A stretch of 64,000 bases of DNA. Origin: Hymenopus coronatus. Taxonomy: Eukaryota; Arthropoda; Insecta; Mantodea; Hymenopodidae. The notes under the pieces are model-generated. The model did no database searches, was not told where the DNA came from, and was given only the letters and a program-made list of their open reading frames with translations. This document shows positions 1 through 11,990 of this stretch, piece by piece. Position 1 is the first letter of the stretch. Each line of letters opens with the position of its first letter. The DNA lies in assembly GCA_030762935.1 (NCBI GenBank), contig CM060900.1, positions 387,027,132 through 387,091,131 of the forward strand, written 5' to 3'. Position numbers and translations under genes: made by a program.

Positions 1-159
1 AAGTATGCGCTCAGCAATTCAGTTAATTTGTGTTGAAAGTGTGCCAAATGAGAAAAACGATATATTTTCTTAAAGTTTAGAATCTATGTTCATTTAATAT
101 GAAACCAAATAATTTTTTTTCACAATTTTTGGTCTAATTTCGCAGATACATCGCGTTAA
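1..159 (-). mobile_element. MITE, TTAA/GGTGATG family, partial at window edge
   Basis: Read on the minus strand from 159, this begins TTAA, then a GATGTATCTGCGAA-type terminus, then AT-rich sequence that aligns with 18,382-18,545. Shared landmarks are a 'TTCTAAACTTTAAGAAAA' stretch, a poly-pyrimidine block and a 'GCGCATACTT' stretch. It is cut by the start of the window, so the other terminus is not visible. It has no coding capacity and is interpreted as a non-autonomous DNA transposon related to the copies at 18.4 and 62.8 kb. Confidence 0.7.
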
Positions 160-353
160 GGGGCCGAGGAAACTATGGACTGAATTACATCACAGAAAAT
201 GGTCTGCTCTACCTAAAGTTGTAAGATTTTGTAAACATTTGTAAACGGATTTAAGGGGCCCAAGGAACCGTGGACTGAAGTACTTCTCAGCACAGGTTCT
301 GCTCTACCTAGGGTTGTACTGGTATACTATCCAATTTTGGAAACATTTACTGG
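156..353. repeat. Diverged tandem duplication, period about 95 bp
   Basis: Two units begin with TTAAGGGGCC at 156 and 251. Both continue with 'ggactgaa', 'tctgctctaccta' and 'gaaacattt'-like blocks in the same order. The units differ at many positions, so the duplication is old. The first unit starts exactly at the TTAA edge of the MITE copy. Confidence 0.65.
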
Positions 354-1708
354 CGTGTGTTTTTGCTCTCCGCCGAAACTTGTTTACAGGCGAATTGCGT
401 ACCACATACATGGGTAGGTACACTATAACAGTCCATCGGTATGTCCTTAACCTGCCAACTTGACAAGACGAGACGAGACATGGACCGGTTGTCAAAATCA
501 GTCAAACGGAAATTGGTACTTCTAAACAATCGATAAGGTGAGAGCAGTTTGACACAAATATAAGCAAAATGGCCACTGTACAATTCTGAATATCTCAAAT
601 CTACTCTGAACTTTTAGTATATGGATTTCATATAGCTTACATAACTGACGTAAGTTAATTAACAACGTGCAAAGTCAAATAGAGCTTGTAAATGGCCTTA
701 AACGGCTAAAATGTAACAAAAAATATTTTCAGGTGACTAATCGAGTTTAGCATAAAGATCCAAGTTAAAAGTTAAAACCTGAGTTTTAAGCTTGCAGGTA
801 AGCGATTGAACTTAGTTCAGTGTCAGTGAGCAACGGTAAGGTTTGAATATTACGTTGTAAATTAATTTTGCCTCAATCCCTTTTAGGTTTTGATTTGGAA
901 TTTGAAAGCCCAATGGAACAATTTTATGGATATTGCAAATAATAATATACACCTAGTAAGATTTAAAGGCCAGTAAAAAGGAATAAATACTAACTTTGGT
1001 TATCCACTTCACACATTTGAGTGAAATAACGTTAAATAAATAAGAATATCATACTTCTGCTGTCAGGGTATATTACTTTTAATAATTAGTTCACAATTAT
1101 TAACTGTTCGAATAACCTCTTCGGCAATAGTAACAAGTTAATAGTTTGATCTCAGACTTCATTGCCTGTCTTCACATGTTACCTGGAACGTTAGGTGATT
1201 TGGATAGACATGAGGTTGTATATTGCTCCGTTGTTTAGCGCGGTGAAGTTGATACTAGATTTGGATGGGAGTCAGCATTTTTACAATACAATTTCAGTGT
1301 GCCAGTTCTGACACTAATCATTAATGAATATTTAATAGAATATAAACAATAAACACCTTTACTTTACAACCCACTTATTTATGAATCCACATTTCTGTTA
1401 CAATAAAAACAACATTTTTTTCTAAAGAGCCAAAAGTGAATGAATCTGAACACATAGAACTGTATCTTCAATTATGTTTTTGGCAAATATCTATACAGTC
1501 TCTAAATGCCGCTTAGAATTGCATGGTTTTAGGTGAAAATATTTCTCTGGCATTTAGACCGTATATAGCTTAGACTGTAAAACATATTTCATTCTCTTAT
1601 ACTAACATACTAATTATTAGCCTGCTCATATATTCAGGCAACTTGTGTGTGTGTGTGTATGTGTATGTCCTTCTGACACGACTATCCTTCTTACAACTCT
1701 GTACTCTC
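354..1708. other. Unannotated AT-rich stretch
   Basis: Nothing recognisable. Two overlapping minus-strand frames of 63 and 83 codons (304-598) have no motif and lie partly in the tandem duplication. A short (TG)n run lies at 1,644-1,660. Confidence 0.5.
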
Positions 1709-2400
1709 TTAAGGGACACTGGGACTGAAATTTTGACTAAAGTGTCCCAAAAAATCGAAATAGCTGTTTCATAGCACATAGTTGTTGGAACCTTTGTGCA
1801 TTAAAAGAGAATGAACATTTAGCTATCCCTCCTTGCTTCTAGCTCTACATCCATAAGGTGCAATAACCTGTTCTCTAGCATAATATATTAAACATATATT
1901 TTATGGACAAAAAGCTTCAAAATTTTCCACGTGTCTCACTCTTTGTTTAAATACAATTAAAGTTTCACAGAGTGTTCAATAATACCTTCTGTAATATTAC
2001 AGACTACAATTTCCTAATACCTATAGTAATCTTTGAAAGAAGTACTTATTTTAAATATGATTAATTTTAGAGTTTAAACTTTCTAATACTTAAAAAATTA
2101 TCATAATTCCGTAATCAAAGTTATTGAAATATCATAGCTTAAAGTTTCTGCATGTGGCTCAAATCTCATATTTAAAAATTCCAACTAATGTTTTCAAATT
2201 CTGAGGCGCATGGAACAGTTTGAGTATGTTATGTACTTACATAATACCATTTATGAAATAATACACCTTGCAAAGTATTTATTCAATTTTAATGAAATGT
2301 GTTATCCTCAATAACATAATACAAATGCAAACGGAGTAAATTTCTGAGAAAAATCTATAAAATATATAGACATATAAATGTCACTCCCAGTGTCACTTAA
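1709..2400. mobile_element. MITE with TTAA target sites and 16-bp terminal inverted repeats
   Basis: TTAA occurs at 1,709-1,712 and 2,397-2,400. Immediately inside are GGGACACTGGGACTGA on the left and, read inward on the other strand, GTGACACTGGGAGTGA on the right. That is a 16-bp terminal inverted repeat with two mismatches bounding a 684-bp non-coding AT-rich body. TTAA duplication is the signature of piggyBac-superfamily insertion, so this is most simply a piggyBac-type MITE. The termini do not start with the usual CCC, which leaves the superfamily open. Confidence 0.72.
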
Positions 2401-2730
2401 AAATGAATGACAGATTTCTGTACGATTTGTGGAGTGATGGATGTGACGTCATAGGCGAGTGTTGTCCATTTACAGACGTTTATCGAGTCTCGAGGAAATA
2501 AAAGTCAATAAAGTCCGACCTGTAGTGATAACCTATTAAGGGTGAACGAGCAAAATGCTATTTATTATGCCATGAGGTTTGAACTGAATTTTCGAGATCA
2601 CCTCATTATTTTCAAAGCACTAATTTGCCTTACTACACGGAGATATTTCTGAAATGCTCTTGAATGAAACTCTTGCTTATTATGCTGTTTTCAGACTTGA
2701 TTTTTATTGAAATTTTTATTGCTTATTGTT

Positions 2731-2955
2731 TTAGTTTTTTTTTTTTTAAGCTTAACATCCTTTAACTTCATTGGTCATATCGGACGACGAATGTAATCGG
2801 TGAAGTGATACTCAAATATCTTGGGGTCAATTGAGCTTAAAGTTACTTTACTTTCGTCTTCTCAGGAGGGAAAACCCCGAATAAAAGTTCATCCGGGTAA
2901 TTCACCCTAAGTGAGATTCGAACTCTCGACCTCTTGATTATGAGGCACCGAATTC
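2731..2955 (-). mobile_element. tRNA-derived SINE, family E
   Basis: This minus-strand SINE has its A-rich tail at the left (the T run at 2,737-2,748) and a tRNA-like head at the right. The B box appears in reverse as 'gagattcgaactctcga'. Its body block 'tcatatcggacgacgaatgt' is shared with 8,211-8,470. The first part of the head is diverged. It was ancestrally transcribed by RNA polymerase III and is not a gene now. Confidence 0.75.
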
Positions 2956-4974
2956 ATGTCTATGCTTTTTGCAACGCCCAGTGAATTGGGGCTGGTTAGG
3001 GATATGAACTAATGAATGTTTTAGAATCAGAAGCTGCAGATGTTTTTTCTTTCCTTTTTTGAAAGGGGAGTAATGCAGTATTCTGCTGGTTACTTAGATA
3101 CGGGAGACTAACGGTAGGTGATTAACCTTGTATGCAATAATTTGGGATTATAAGAAGGGATTGAAGATACTCGGACTTGGATTCCGAGGTCTGAGAAAAA
3201 GAATGGGGGGGAGAGAAAATAATGGAACTCAGTTGAATGAAAAACGCGATGAAAATTGTATGGGTTAATTACGACTAATTTATTTAGAAAGAAGAGGGGT
3301 AAACTTAACAACAAAAATGTGGATCAGAGAGCATAAAATTCAAAGCAGCTGAAGGGAAGAAAACTGTATAATGTGTACTTTCCTGGATGCAGTCGTGTTT
3401 ATATGTTGACTGATTCATGAAGAATGGTAAGAGGCGCCAAACAATGCTGTGTGTGAGGAATTCAAAACCACTGACTTGCTGCACTTAAAGTAATTAGCCT
3501 AACCGTTCAAACTGTCACGACTGTGTTAACTACACTCCATGTGATGGGCAGGCTCTCTGGGAACCATTTCGCTTCAACCTGTCACTCAACGCCCTCCTAA
3601 TATCGTACCAAGCTGGGAACAATTATCGTATGCGTGTTCTCTACGTCATGTATTTGCACCATCAGTGCTACTTAACTCCCTTGTTATTGATATCCCGTAA
3701 CGATATGAGGGTTGTTCTTGGTTCGTTCTTTTCGTGTTTTAAGGAGTTTTAAAAACGGATAAGTTTGAAGTCAAGGAAGTCAAATATCATACAACTTGGA
3801 CCGTTTTAAACTATTTCTGCCTGGTTGGATGATGTATTTAAAATCCACTGTCTATATTCTGTTTTTCTATATGATTCGGACGGTTTCGAGGTTGCTATTG
3901 AATGCGAAACATGCGTATTATGCCCTAACCCCGAGTATCTTGTACTTATTACCCTAATCATTTCGTAATTATCCTAATAGGAAACTCCCAGTAACTTATT
4001 GTAAATATGAACACTAACTTGCTGTTTAATGTACACATGTTTCATTTATTATTATGCATTTAATGTAGCAAAATAAACGTCTTGTATCATTGCAAAAGGA
4101 ATTTATTTTTGTTCAACTGCATCTACAATCCTTTGCTAGTATTCTGATAGAATTCTTGCCTCTGTTGTCTTTATCACTTTCTTACTTACAACCTCAAGAT
4201 TGGTAACGTTAAATTACCTCTAAAATATAGTGTTAGTGGCATATGTGTCCCAGCTTATTTTCCCAATCCTTTCCTTCCATTCATTGTGTGTTATGAAATT
4301 GTATGTTGGAAGAATAAAGAAATAACTAAAAAATATACTTTAGCGGGGTTTTGTTAGACAAGGAATCCTTTAATGTTAGTTAAGCTCTGTGCAGCATGTC
4401 GGTATGTCAAAGAAAATACTGCTAAAGTCTCGACTCGGAGCTTCCCAACATACCCGCGTTATCTCCGAAAGCGCTGGCCAGGCTAGCGGCTTTGTTCCTA
4501 TGCAGCGGCCTAATCGACGCTGTTCATGAGTCGTTTTGATATGCCTTTATTGGCACTGAAAATACGATTTCACGTAGGATCTGAGAAACAGTGTTCATAT
4601 CTTGGTTCGGTTTCGTTTTGAAACGCTGTATACGTAGTTTCCGAGAATAGAGAGTCACTGAGGACCAACATTGGGGATAAAAGTTAACTAATATACGAAA
4701 ATGTGAGAAAAGCGTTACTTTCAATTGCCGTATGGAGCGATAAAATTCATAGAGCTGTCCCTGGCCTGAATTTGGATTACCTTCCCGGCATTTGTCAGTT
4801 ATGAAGGCTGGGTAAAGCATGGAAAAACCTGAGTCAGGAGGACGGCCCTGGTGGGATTTAAACTACGGTCCTCCCATTCACCACTATGTTCCACTATGTT
4901 ATTTAAAGACCTCGTTACCCATATCGGTGGATACCATGTGCGGAACGATTAATGAAGTAGCTGAACATATACCG
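2956..4974. other. Unannotated stretch
   Basis: No gene recognised. Frames of 68 codons (3,108-3,314 minus), 98 codons (4,524-4,820 minus) and 67 codons (4,819-5,022 plus) lack recognisable domains. Around 4,840-4,890 a tRNA-like piece ('gtgggatttaaactacggtcc') may be a very old SINE head. Confidence 0.45.
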
Positions 4975-5170
4975 CTTTCCGTGGCCGCGCTTACTAACGT
5001 GCCTAGCTTTGGTGCTTCATGACGCTGGGGATCATGGGTTCAAGTCCAGCCTTGGGCATGGCTGTTTGTGTGTTTGTAAATATACATGTTTGTGTATGTG
5101 TACGCAAAACGAAAAAAGCGATAGAGTAAAGGAAATGTAGGAAAAAGGAAAAAAGAGGAAAAAAATAAAA
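4975..5170 (+). mobile_element. tRNA-derived SINE, family D
   Basis: The head 'ccgtggccgcgcttactaacg' is followed by 'tttggtgcttcatgacgctgg', a B-box-like 'gggttcaagtcc' and a 'cttgggcatgg' block. A GT-rich body and an A-rich 3' tail (5,105-5,170) follow. The same order is seen at 11,797 and 50,482. The A box is weak, so the exact parent tRNA is uncertain. Confidence 0.75.
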
Positions 5171-6121
5171 TAAAACAAATTCAAATATTCAAGATGTGCA
5201 ACATTAGACCATATTAAAAAAAATACAAAAGCAGAGCTGAATAAGCAAAGTATGTTTGTGTAGCTTGCATGAATACGGGTAGGTAGAAATCAAGGCAATG
5301 GGTTACACTATTTGGAGGAAAACGCTTTAGAAACCAGTGCCAGAATTTCGAGAAGGCATATATCTTCTCTTTTGGACACACATAAAGGATTGCTACTGGT
5401 CCTCAGGATATTAAAAGCGCGACTATAAAGTATTATTCCTAATTCTACTGGTGTTACATCATTCCGTAGATGATATATACTTCCCATCCAGACAAATGAT
5501 CTCATGTTTTACACCTCATTATTTTGATTTAGCTTCTTGCCTTGAATTTCTTTCGTAGTAAGGGCAAATTGGCTTTTCGTTTTCCTCTTCTAACGCCTCG
5601 ACTCCTGACACGCTAATGAAAAATACGTTAAAGCCTTTATCATTAGCGAGAAATGCCAGGAAATGTCCCAACTGGTGCGAGGGCCATCTTCCGCAGCAAT
5701 TATTGCCTGGAAGATAGTGAAATCCGCTTCCAATCTCCGTTATTAATTTTCCGTTCAGAAAAAAATGAGTGATAAATACTTTTATAGCAGCACGTCTTGT
5801 TTTATATATTGGTGATAAAAGTGTTAGCAGAAAGTAGACAAGGAAGAGAAAATATTTGTGAAACAAATGCAGGACAGAGACTTATTATTACTTTTATAGG
5901 AACTGTATTGCATCCTCATATAAAACATTGGGTACAATGCAAATTTCATTTTAACTAATAAATATTTGTCTAACTTAATGGATTTCAAATAAGTAGCTTA
6001 TTAAGGCTCAAAATACACCTTGGATTCTCTTAAACACTTCGCTGTTGTACAGAAAATGATTTGACACCCTCTACTTATGAAACGTGTCATAAATTTAGAC
6101 CCATGCCTGTGTACTACATAT
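5171..6121. other. Unannotated stretch with two minus-strand open frames
   Basis: Minus-strand frames of 115 codons (5,519-5,866) and 65 codons (5,308-5,505) lie in tandem, 13 bases apart. The 115-codon frame begins with a hydrophobic segment and ends in a charged tail, but no family is recognised. Nothing else shows in the flanks. Treat both frames as probably spurious or as very decayed transposon sequence. Confidence 0.35.
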
Positions 6122-6803
6122 TACTTTCTCTAGCACGTATATACAAAGTAAGTGAATTGTAGGTAGAGAAGGTATGAAATTCCACCGTAAAATTCTATAC
6201 CGAGATTTCATCGGAAATACAGTTTTGAGAAACCCTGAATCCAAAAAATCATTTTTAAAAAAGGCCGGGAGTGTGTGTATGTGTGTGCGTGTGTTTGGAC
6301 TGTATAAATCGAAAATGAAAAGGCAGTTAAATACTATACTTAGTATTTCAGTTCAGTATCTTCCAAGGATGCGATACCATGACTTTCAGCAGAATCTACC
6401 CTTAAAGCTACCAATATATGCATCATTTTCCGAAAGTTTCGATTTTCTAAAAAATAGTTTGATTTAAGATATGAATAATTACTGAAATATTAAAACTATT
6501 TACATGAAAAGCAAGTCATGTCATATACATTTAACCATTTCGGAGATATTCGCTGATGTTGCCTTCAATTCTAAAATAGTAAAACTTTTCTCAAACGATA
6601 AGTGTCATCTGTTTCATATCTCTTTTGTTTCACTTAAGATTTGACTTCTTTTGGCCTACTGCATTCCCTTGTTTACCCTCTACTTATAAGGACATCTCTA
6701 GTAATGTATTGTTAGCATGAGTATATAAAAGAACAATGTTTTGCAAGAAGAGTTTTTTTTTTTTTGTTCTTTTTTGTTTTTGCAGAACACATAGAGAGCA
6801 TTC
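6122..6803 (-). mobile_element. RepA element, copy 1
   Basis: This is a minus-strand copy of the ~0.85 kb RepA family. The terminus TACTTTCTCTAGC is intact at 6,122-6,134; the opposite terminus is worn (6,789-6,803). Shared internal blocks include 'ttcagtatcttccaaggatgcg' and the 'gcagaacac' end. A 97-codon frame (6,174-6,467, plus strand) runs in the frame that recurs in other copies. The element is non-autonomous; its superfamily is unknown. Confidence 0.75.
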
Positions 6804-7711
6804 TGTGAATGGAACACTTCATATATATATAATGCTAACAGAAAGACTGATTCAAACAAATAATATATCAAACGCCGCGGGTTACGAAGAATAGATTTTC
6901 ATTTGTTCTTAGAGCACTGTAGTCTCTTTGCGCTCATTTTAGTCACAGGTTGATGATAACGTACAGTAGCAATAAAGTCGACGTTTGCTGTTAATATTCC
7001 TTTCCCAACTTAACATTCACTTAGTATCGAGAACAGAATCCTACAAAATTTCAAAACAGCTAAATGGTTAAAGTTGCAATTCGCGAAGCAGGTGGTTTAT
7101 ATACCCCATGGCTTTGTGTGCTGCGTTGAGTATGCCCATTTCTATAATAACAGCTTTGATTCTTTTTCAGACAGCGGCTATAAGAGTATTATTATTGTTA
7201 TTGTTGTTGTTATTGTTGTTATTATTATACATTATTAAACCAGTTGTACACACTTTATTTGTTAATGCATTATTATTTTTTAAATTTTTGTTTGTTTGTT
7301 TAATTTTTATTCTTTGTAATTGCTGACTGTCACAGTTCGGCACCTAGAGTCTCTTTAAATGCGGAAGATCCAACGACAGCGGGGCCCGTACTTTTTGGAT
7401 AAGGATATGGAGGTCCAGTAATTGTGCCGCGTCTCCAACCAGCAGAATCCAATTATATGTGGCAAATATAATCCAGGTCAAGGTATCCGACAGCTGCCTG
7501 TTTGCCTGTTGGAATTCGAAGATTAAATAGTTTTCACGTTTTCCTTGTGCCCCACAGTTGAACCTTTAGATTGTGCCTGTATTGTTCCATTAAGCTTACG
7601 TTGAAGGTTTCTTTATTTGCTTACTAGGTATATGTACTTCAGAGGTATTCGAATAATGGTTTCTGTTGTGCGGAAATCTCACAAACCATTCTAAGCAAAA
7701 ATTATATATGG
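6804..7711. other. Unannotated stretch with a TTG/TTA run
   Basis: AT-rich sequence. An interrupted (TTR)n trinucleotide run at 7,189-7,228 explains the poly-leucine part of a 72-codon frame. No gene or mobile element is recognised. Confidence 0.5.
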
Positions 7712-9000
7712 TGTTCCAAAAGTCACCGTATTCACACTTTAAAAAAATCTTTAACTCGATGAGTTGGCAAGCTTTGCATAGATTACTGTACCCTTGAAGA
7801 ATGACTTAATGTTATTTTTACATAAGTGCAACTGATGCGTTGCGCCGAGTGAGACACTGAATCATAATCGGAAACAATGGCTTTTCGCACGAGCAGCGTG
7901 TCGCTATGCTGGAAGCATATTTTGAGTTCAAATCGTAGGAAAGATGTTTGGAGTTATGGAGAATGCTAGTTTCGCGTGAGTCATCACCAGATAAAATTGT
8001 CCTTTATGCACTTATGCTTCGGTTTCGTGATACGGGCTCCTTGGATGATAGAAGAAGAAGTGAAAGACCCAAGGTAGTCGGACAAGATTTCCTTCATGAT
8101 GCGCAGCGAATGTAACATAGCACATAAGGCGCCTAACCTAGTCACACTGCACTCATACCGTGTCTAAGTCGTCCAGGAGTTGCGGCCGACCGATCTAGCG
8201 AATCGTACCATTTTTTTTTTTTTTTTTTTAGTTTAACGTCCTTTAACCTGGTTGGTCATATCGGACGATGAATGTATTAAATCGGTGAAATGATGCTCAA
8301 ATGTTGTCGGGGTCCATGGAGCTTAAAGTTACTCGACATTCGGCTTCTCAGGATAAGGGAAAACCCCGAAAAAACACTATCCGGGCAATTCACCCTAAGT
8401 GAGATTCGAACTCACGACATTTTGAATGTAAGGCAATCATGCTACCAACACACTACCCAGGCGGGCTAAACGTACAATTATTGCCAATAGTTCCTTACTT
8501 ACACACGCAACAATGTAGTCATTCTCGATAAGACTTTCTCTACGGATGAGGCGAGGTTCCATTTAAATAGCTACATTAACTCCCAGAACATTAGATTTTG
8601 GGCAACTGGAAATTGATATGTCTTTCACGAAGTGCCGCTTCAGTCTCACGTGTAATGTCACGAAGAAGAATTGTTGGGCCCTTTGTCCATGAGGAAATAG
8701 TCAATGGATCAAGTTGGTTTCAACGATATGGTGAAATGTTCCAAAGTACCAACGAGTCCATGGAGGTGTTGAAAAAAGTTTCGGGAAACTAAATAATCTC
8801 CCAAAAATGTATGGGCTGCAAGCTCCTCCGATCTGACCTCTAGAGATTTCTTTCTGTTAAAGAAAAGAGTGTACAGCGGAAACCAACACTCTCTACAGAA
8901 ACTCAAACACGCAATTTTGAACTGTATTGCCAAAATAACAGCAACAACGTTAAGAAAGGTGTCGCGGGACATGCGCCGAGTGAGGTATTGTAATTACAAC
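7712..9000 (+). pseudogene. Mariner-lineage transposase pseudogene, split by a SINE
   Basis: This is a dead IS630/Tc1/mariner transposase (cut-and-paste, nuclear). The 5' flank begins 'ggtgttccaaaagtcac', and the likely start ATG is at 7,877. The N-terminal helix-turn-helix region reads as RVAMLEAYFEF, then LRFRDTGSLDDRRRS (about 7,895-8,080). After a SINE at 8,211-8,470 the catalytic core resumes with STDEARFHLNSYINSQN (from about 8,536), MSRRRIVGPFVHEEIVN (about 8,655) and SDLTSRDFFLLKKRVYS (about 8,820). It ends in a C-terminal helix (NCIAKITATTLRKVS). Frames change repeatedly and stops interrupt it. The QDGAPPH-type segment between the first and later catalytic blocks appears lost. The family is clear from motif order; the exact mariner subfamily is not. 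Confidence 0.85.
8211..8470 (-). mobile_element. tRNA-derived SINE, family E, inserted in the mariner pseudogene
   Basis: The poly(T) at 8,211-8,229 is the A tail on the minus strand. The body carries 'tcatatcggacgatgaatgt' and 'ccgggcaattcaccctaag'. The tRNA-like head at the right end has a B box visible as 'gagattcgaactcac'. Flanks 'aatcgtaccatt' and 'aaacgtacaatt' are an imperfect target-site duplication, which supports insertion into a pre-existing transposase copy. Confidence 0.85.
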
Positions 9001-9381
9001 AAAATGGTAGTTATTTTCAGTACTTGCTGTGAAACACTGACATGATATTATTTTTGTGAAACATGTATGTAGCCTTATGCTTGAAGAAAATAGTGACCAG
9101 TTGCTGAAAATTGGAGCGTCGCAGAAATAATCGTTTACTGACATGATAGTGTACTTAGGATAAAAAGTCTTAAAATGGAGTTAAAATTGGCTTCATGTAG
9201 ATAAAGATATGTTCAATAAATATACAAATCAATTCACTTTGTATCTGCAATAAAATCTGAGAAAAAAGTAATAAATTCTGAGTGAGGGAACTTTAGGAAC
9301 ATTCTGTGTGTGTGTATTCTTTTTTACTTCTATTTACTTCATTCTATTCTAAAGCAAAAGCAACAGGATTGTCATATTTTT
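9001..9381. other. Unannotated stretch between mariner remnant and RepA copy 2
   Basis: AT-rich sequence with no recognisable feature. It may include the untranslated 3' end of the mariner element, but no terminus complementary to the 7.71 kb end was found. Confidence 0.4.
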
Positions 9382-9420
9382 CTCTGAGAAAAAATTTAAA
9401 TATTTTAAAATTGAAACCAG

Positions 9421-9473
<53 letters not shown>

Positions 9474-9943
9474 GGTAGGACATACATTGTGTGTTTTAAC
9501 GAGATCTACATTTTTTCTGTAGTAAGCTTTTCTCTATCTCTTAGGGAATACCAGTTATGCAGAAGTCATCCAGAATTAAGAGGTTTTAAGGGACTATTTC
9601 CAGAAAATTCAAAATATATATTTTATTTTCATGTAAATCTCTTTAGTGTACAATAATTTAATCAAACTCGATAGAGCCATTATTGAGAAAACAAACTTTA
9701 CCATGTAAAGGGTAGTTTGAGGTTGGAGATATTTTTAACATCTTTTCGCATCCTTGGATGATATTAATTTTAATACAGAGTTTGGTATTTAACGGACTTT
9801 TTGTTTATGAGCTATACTCCCCATAGTCAAAGACATAAGAACCTTTTTAGAAAAGCTTTTTTCTCTTTTTTCGGCAAAATTTCAACATCGAATTTTGAAT
9901 GGAATAAAATACCTCCTTTACCTACTATGCATGTACATAGTAA
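9382..9943 (+). mobile_element. RepA element, copy 2, both ends truncated
   Basis: It matches the central and 3' part of RepA: 'tattttaaaattgaaacca', 'gtgtgttttaacgagatctac', 'gttatgcagaagtcatccag' and the 'gtttggtatttaacggact' half-hairpin. It stops near 'ctactatgcatgtacatag' without the terminal repeat. A CA/TA microsatellite has replaced the segment between about 9,422 and 9,473. Confidence 0.75.
9422..9473. repeat. (CA)n(TA)n microsatellite
   Basis: About 18 CA units run directly into about 8 TA units. The tract lies inside RepA copy 2. Confidence 0.97.
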
Positions 9944-11796
9944 CAAAATTTATTCTATTCTTTTTGGCTTATGCAAATCAATTTTATTTCTAATAGGTAA
10001 CCAGTTCTTTTACAACATGTTTAGTCTTCCCTTGGTTTTTATGTATTTCCCAATTTTATTTATTTGAAACTTGGAACATTCTTTTAGTACACTCAGTACC
10101 ATCGAATATTGAAGTATAAAACAGATATATTAAATTAGTTTCACATCTAACTTATTACTATTTGGAGTAAAAAATTCATCACAGAATTCATGCAATCAAT
10201 TTGCATGGCGGTATTTGTAGCTGATCTGGATATTTGTGCTATTAGCTCTGAGGGTTGTGTGTTGCTCGAATTATTGGATAATACACATAATTGCTAGTAA
10301 TATTGAATAATAACTAATTTGAAACAATGTGCTACATACTATAGCACTATGAATCATGCCCCAACCGATTCGGATGTCAAATCCTACTCAGAATGAAAGC
10401 GGAGTGCTCTTTTCCCACTCAGTTTGTCTGTCAACAGAGCCTTTGCCCATGTTAGTTCCCTTTTTGCGTCATTTTTTGCAGTTCTAGTAACTACCTCTTC
10501 CCCTCTTAACCCAAAGAACAAGACACTTACCGGAAACAAGATGGCGTGTATCGGAAATGAGCTTTTAAAGAGGTGCAGAAGGAAAAGGCAACCCGACGCT
10601 TTTCAAGTGACCTCTACAGAGTTTCTAACTCATTAGCGGAGATGTTCCAGCCCAAAGAGGAAGTTTTACTAAAATCGTTATAATTTTGTAGTGGGGCCTG
10701 CCTGTGATGCAACATCACATCCTTGTCTACCCCATGCCTGTGTCGAGTGGCAAATGGCTTGGCATGCTCAGATGGATGTGAATGGTAGCACAAACTGACA
10801 GTGCCATTAGGCTGAAGCACTACTGTGCCTTGAAATATAATTATGTTAAACAGCAGATCTTACCATAATATTAAGTACTCTCTATTCAGTTCTAGTGCAA
10901 TTCAGTGCTTATATCATTTATTTATTATATTTCAAAAAACGTTTAATTCATATGCGTAGGCTCACCTGGAAAGAGCTGAGAATAGCCATGGTGTAGTTCA
11001 GGGGTCACTAATTGGTTGCTTTTGAGTAAAGCAGAAGAGAAAATTCTCTCAATTCTCCGGCAAATCCCCTACTGTGAACACCGTAACCAACTGCGCGGAA
11101 GACAAAAACAGATAATTCATTCAGTACTGTTGCCGTATACAACATTTGGAATTTTAAATATGTAATCCACCTTTCCTAGGTTAATGCATCTGTTGTAGGC
11201 TCACATTTGGTGGAACAATTGCTCTATTATATCTGTTGCATTAGTATTTGTGCTTCGAAAATAAATATATATATATTGGTATACCTAACCTAAATAACTG
11301 CTAAAAATAACGATCATTGTTATAGTATTTGCGTAACAAAAGAACAAGTTCCTTAGCTTGGTTAATACTGTTATAATCACATTGTATCGCCAACAGTATG
11401 TAATGAAAAACTCTAACATTTATAGCAGTGGATATAAACAGGGACCTCGGTAATTGATTAGGATCGAACACACTTGGGAGGAAACTTTCTTTTCCTTGGA
11501 ACTGACGTACTCGCTGAAAGGGTTGCATAATAACATTTCAAATTGAATTTTCTGAGAGCAACACTTTGCCGAAAAGTAAACATTCATTCCGCCACTCTCT
11601 GTAAATAGCAAAGATTCGTCTTAGGCAGACACATTGAACATAGGAGTCGATGACTTGCATTGTTGGTTTGCTTTCTCTTTCCGACATTATTAACTGTCAA
11701 ACGACACACTGTACCAGAAAGAGAGACAATCGCTGCTGCCACGTCTTCAAGAGTTACACTTACACTTGGCTGGATTGTTGCAAAGGTGAGTGAACC
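9944..11796. other. Unannotated stretch
   Basis: No gene recognised. Frames of 70 codons (10,424-10,636 plus) and 68-75 codons on minus are unremarkable. The segment 10,380-10,830 is less AT-rich than its surroundings, but no domain, splice pattern or repeat family is evident. A short (TA)n run lies near 11,264-11,276. Confidence 0.4.
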
Positions 11797-11990
11797 AGCC
11801 GGTCCCAATGGCCGCGCTCGCTAACATGACCTCGCTTTGATGTTTCGTGGCGCAGGGGATCGTGGGTTCGAGTCACGTCTTGGGCATGGGTGTTTATATA
11901 TGTTTGTAAAGCCTGTATATGGGTGTGTATTGGAAGTAAAAAGCAAACAAAAAACAAAGTAAACGTTAGGAAAAAAAAAAAAACGAACAA
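11797..11990 (+). mobile_element. tRNA-derived SINE, family D
   Basis: The head reads 'ccggtcccaatggccgcgct', then 'tttgatgtttcgtggcgca', the B box 'gggttcgagtc', 'ttgggcatgggtgttt', a TG-rich body and an A-rich tail ending near 11,985. It is co-linear with 50,482-50,650. Confidence 0.85.

Noticed and set aside
5308..5866. Two adjacent minus-strand frames that might be one broken gene
   Set aside because: No motif recognised in either part and no repeat partner in the window; left as unannotated.
7108..7326. 72-codon frame with a poly-leucine run resembling a membrane segment
   Set aside because: The leucines come from a (TTR)n trinucleotide run.
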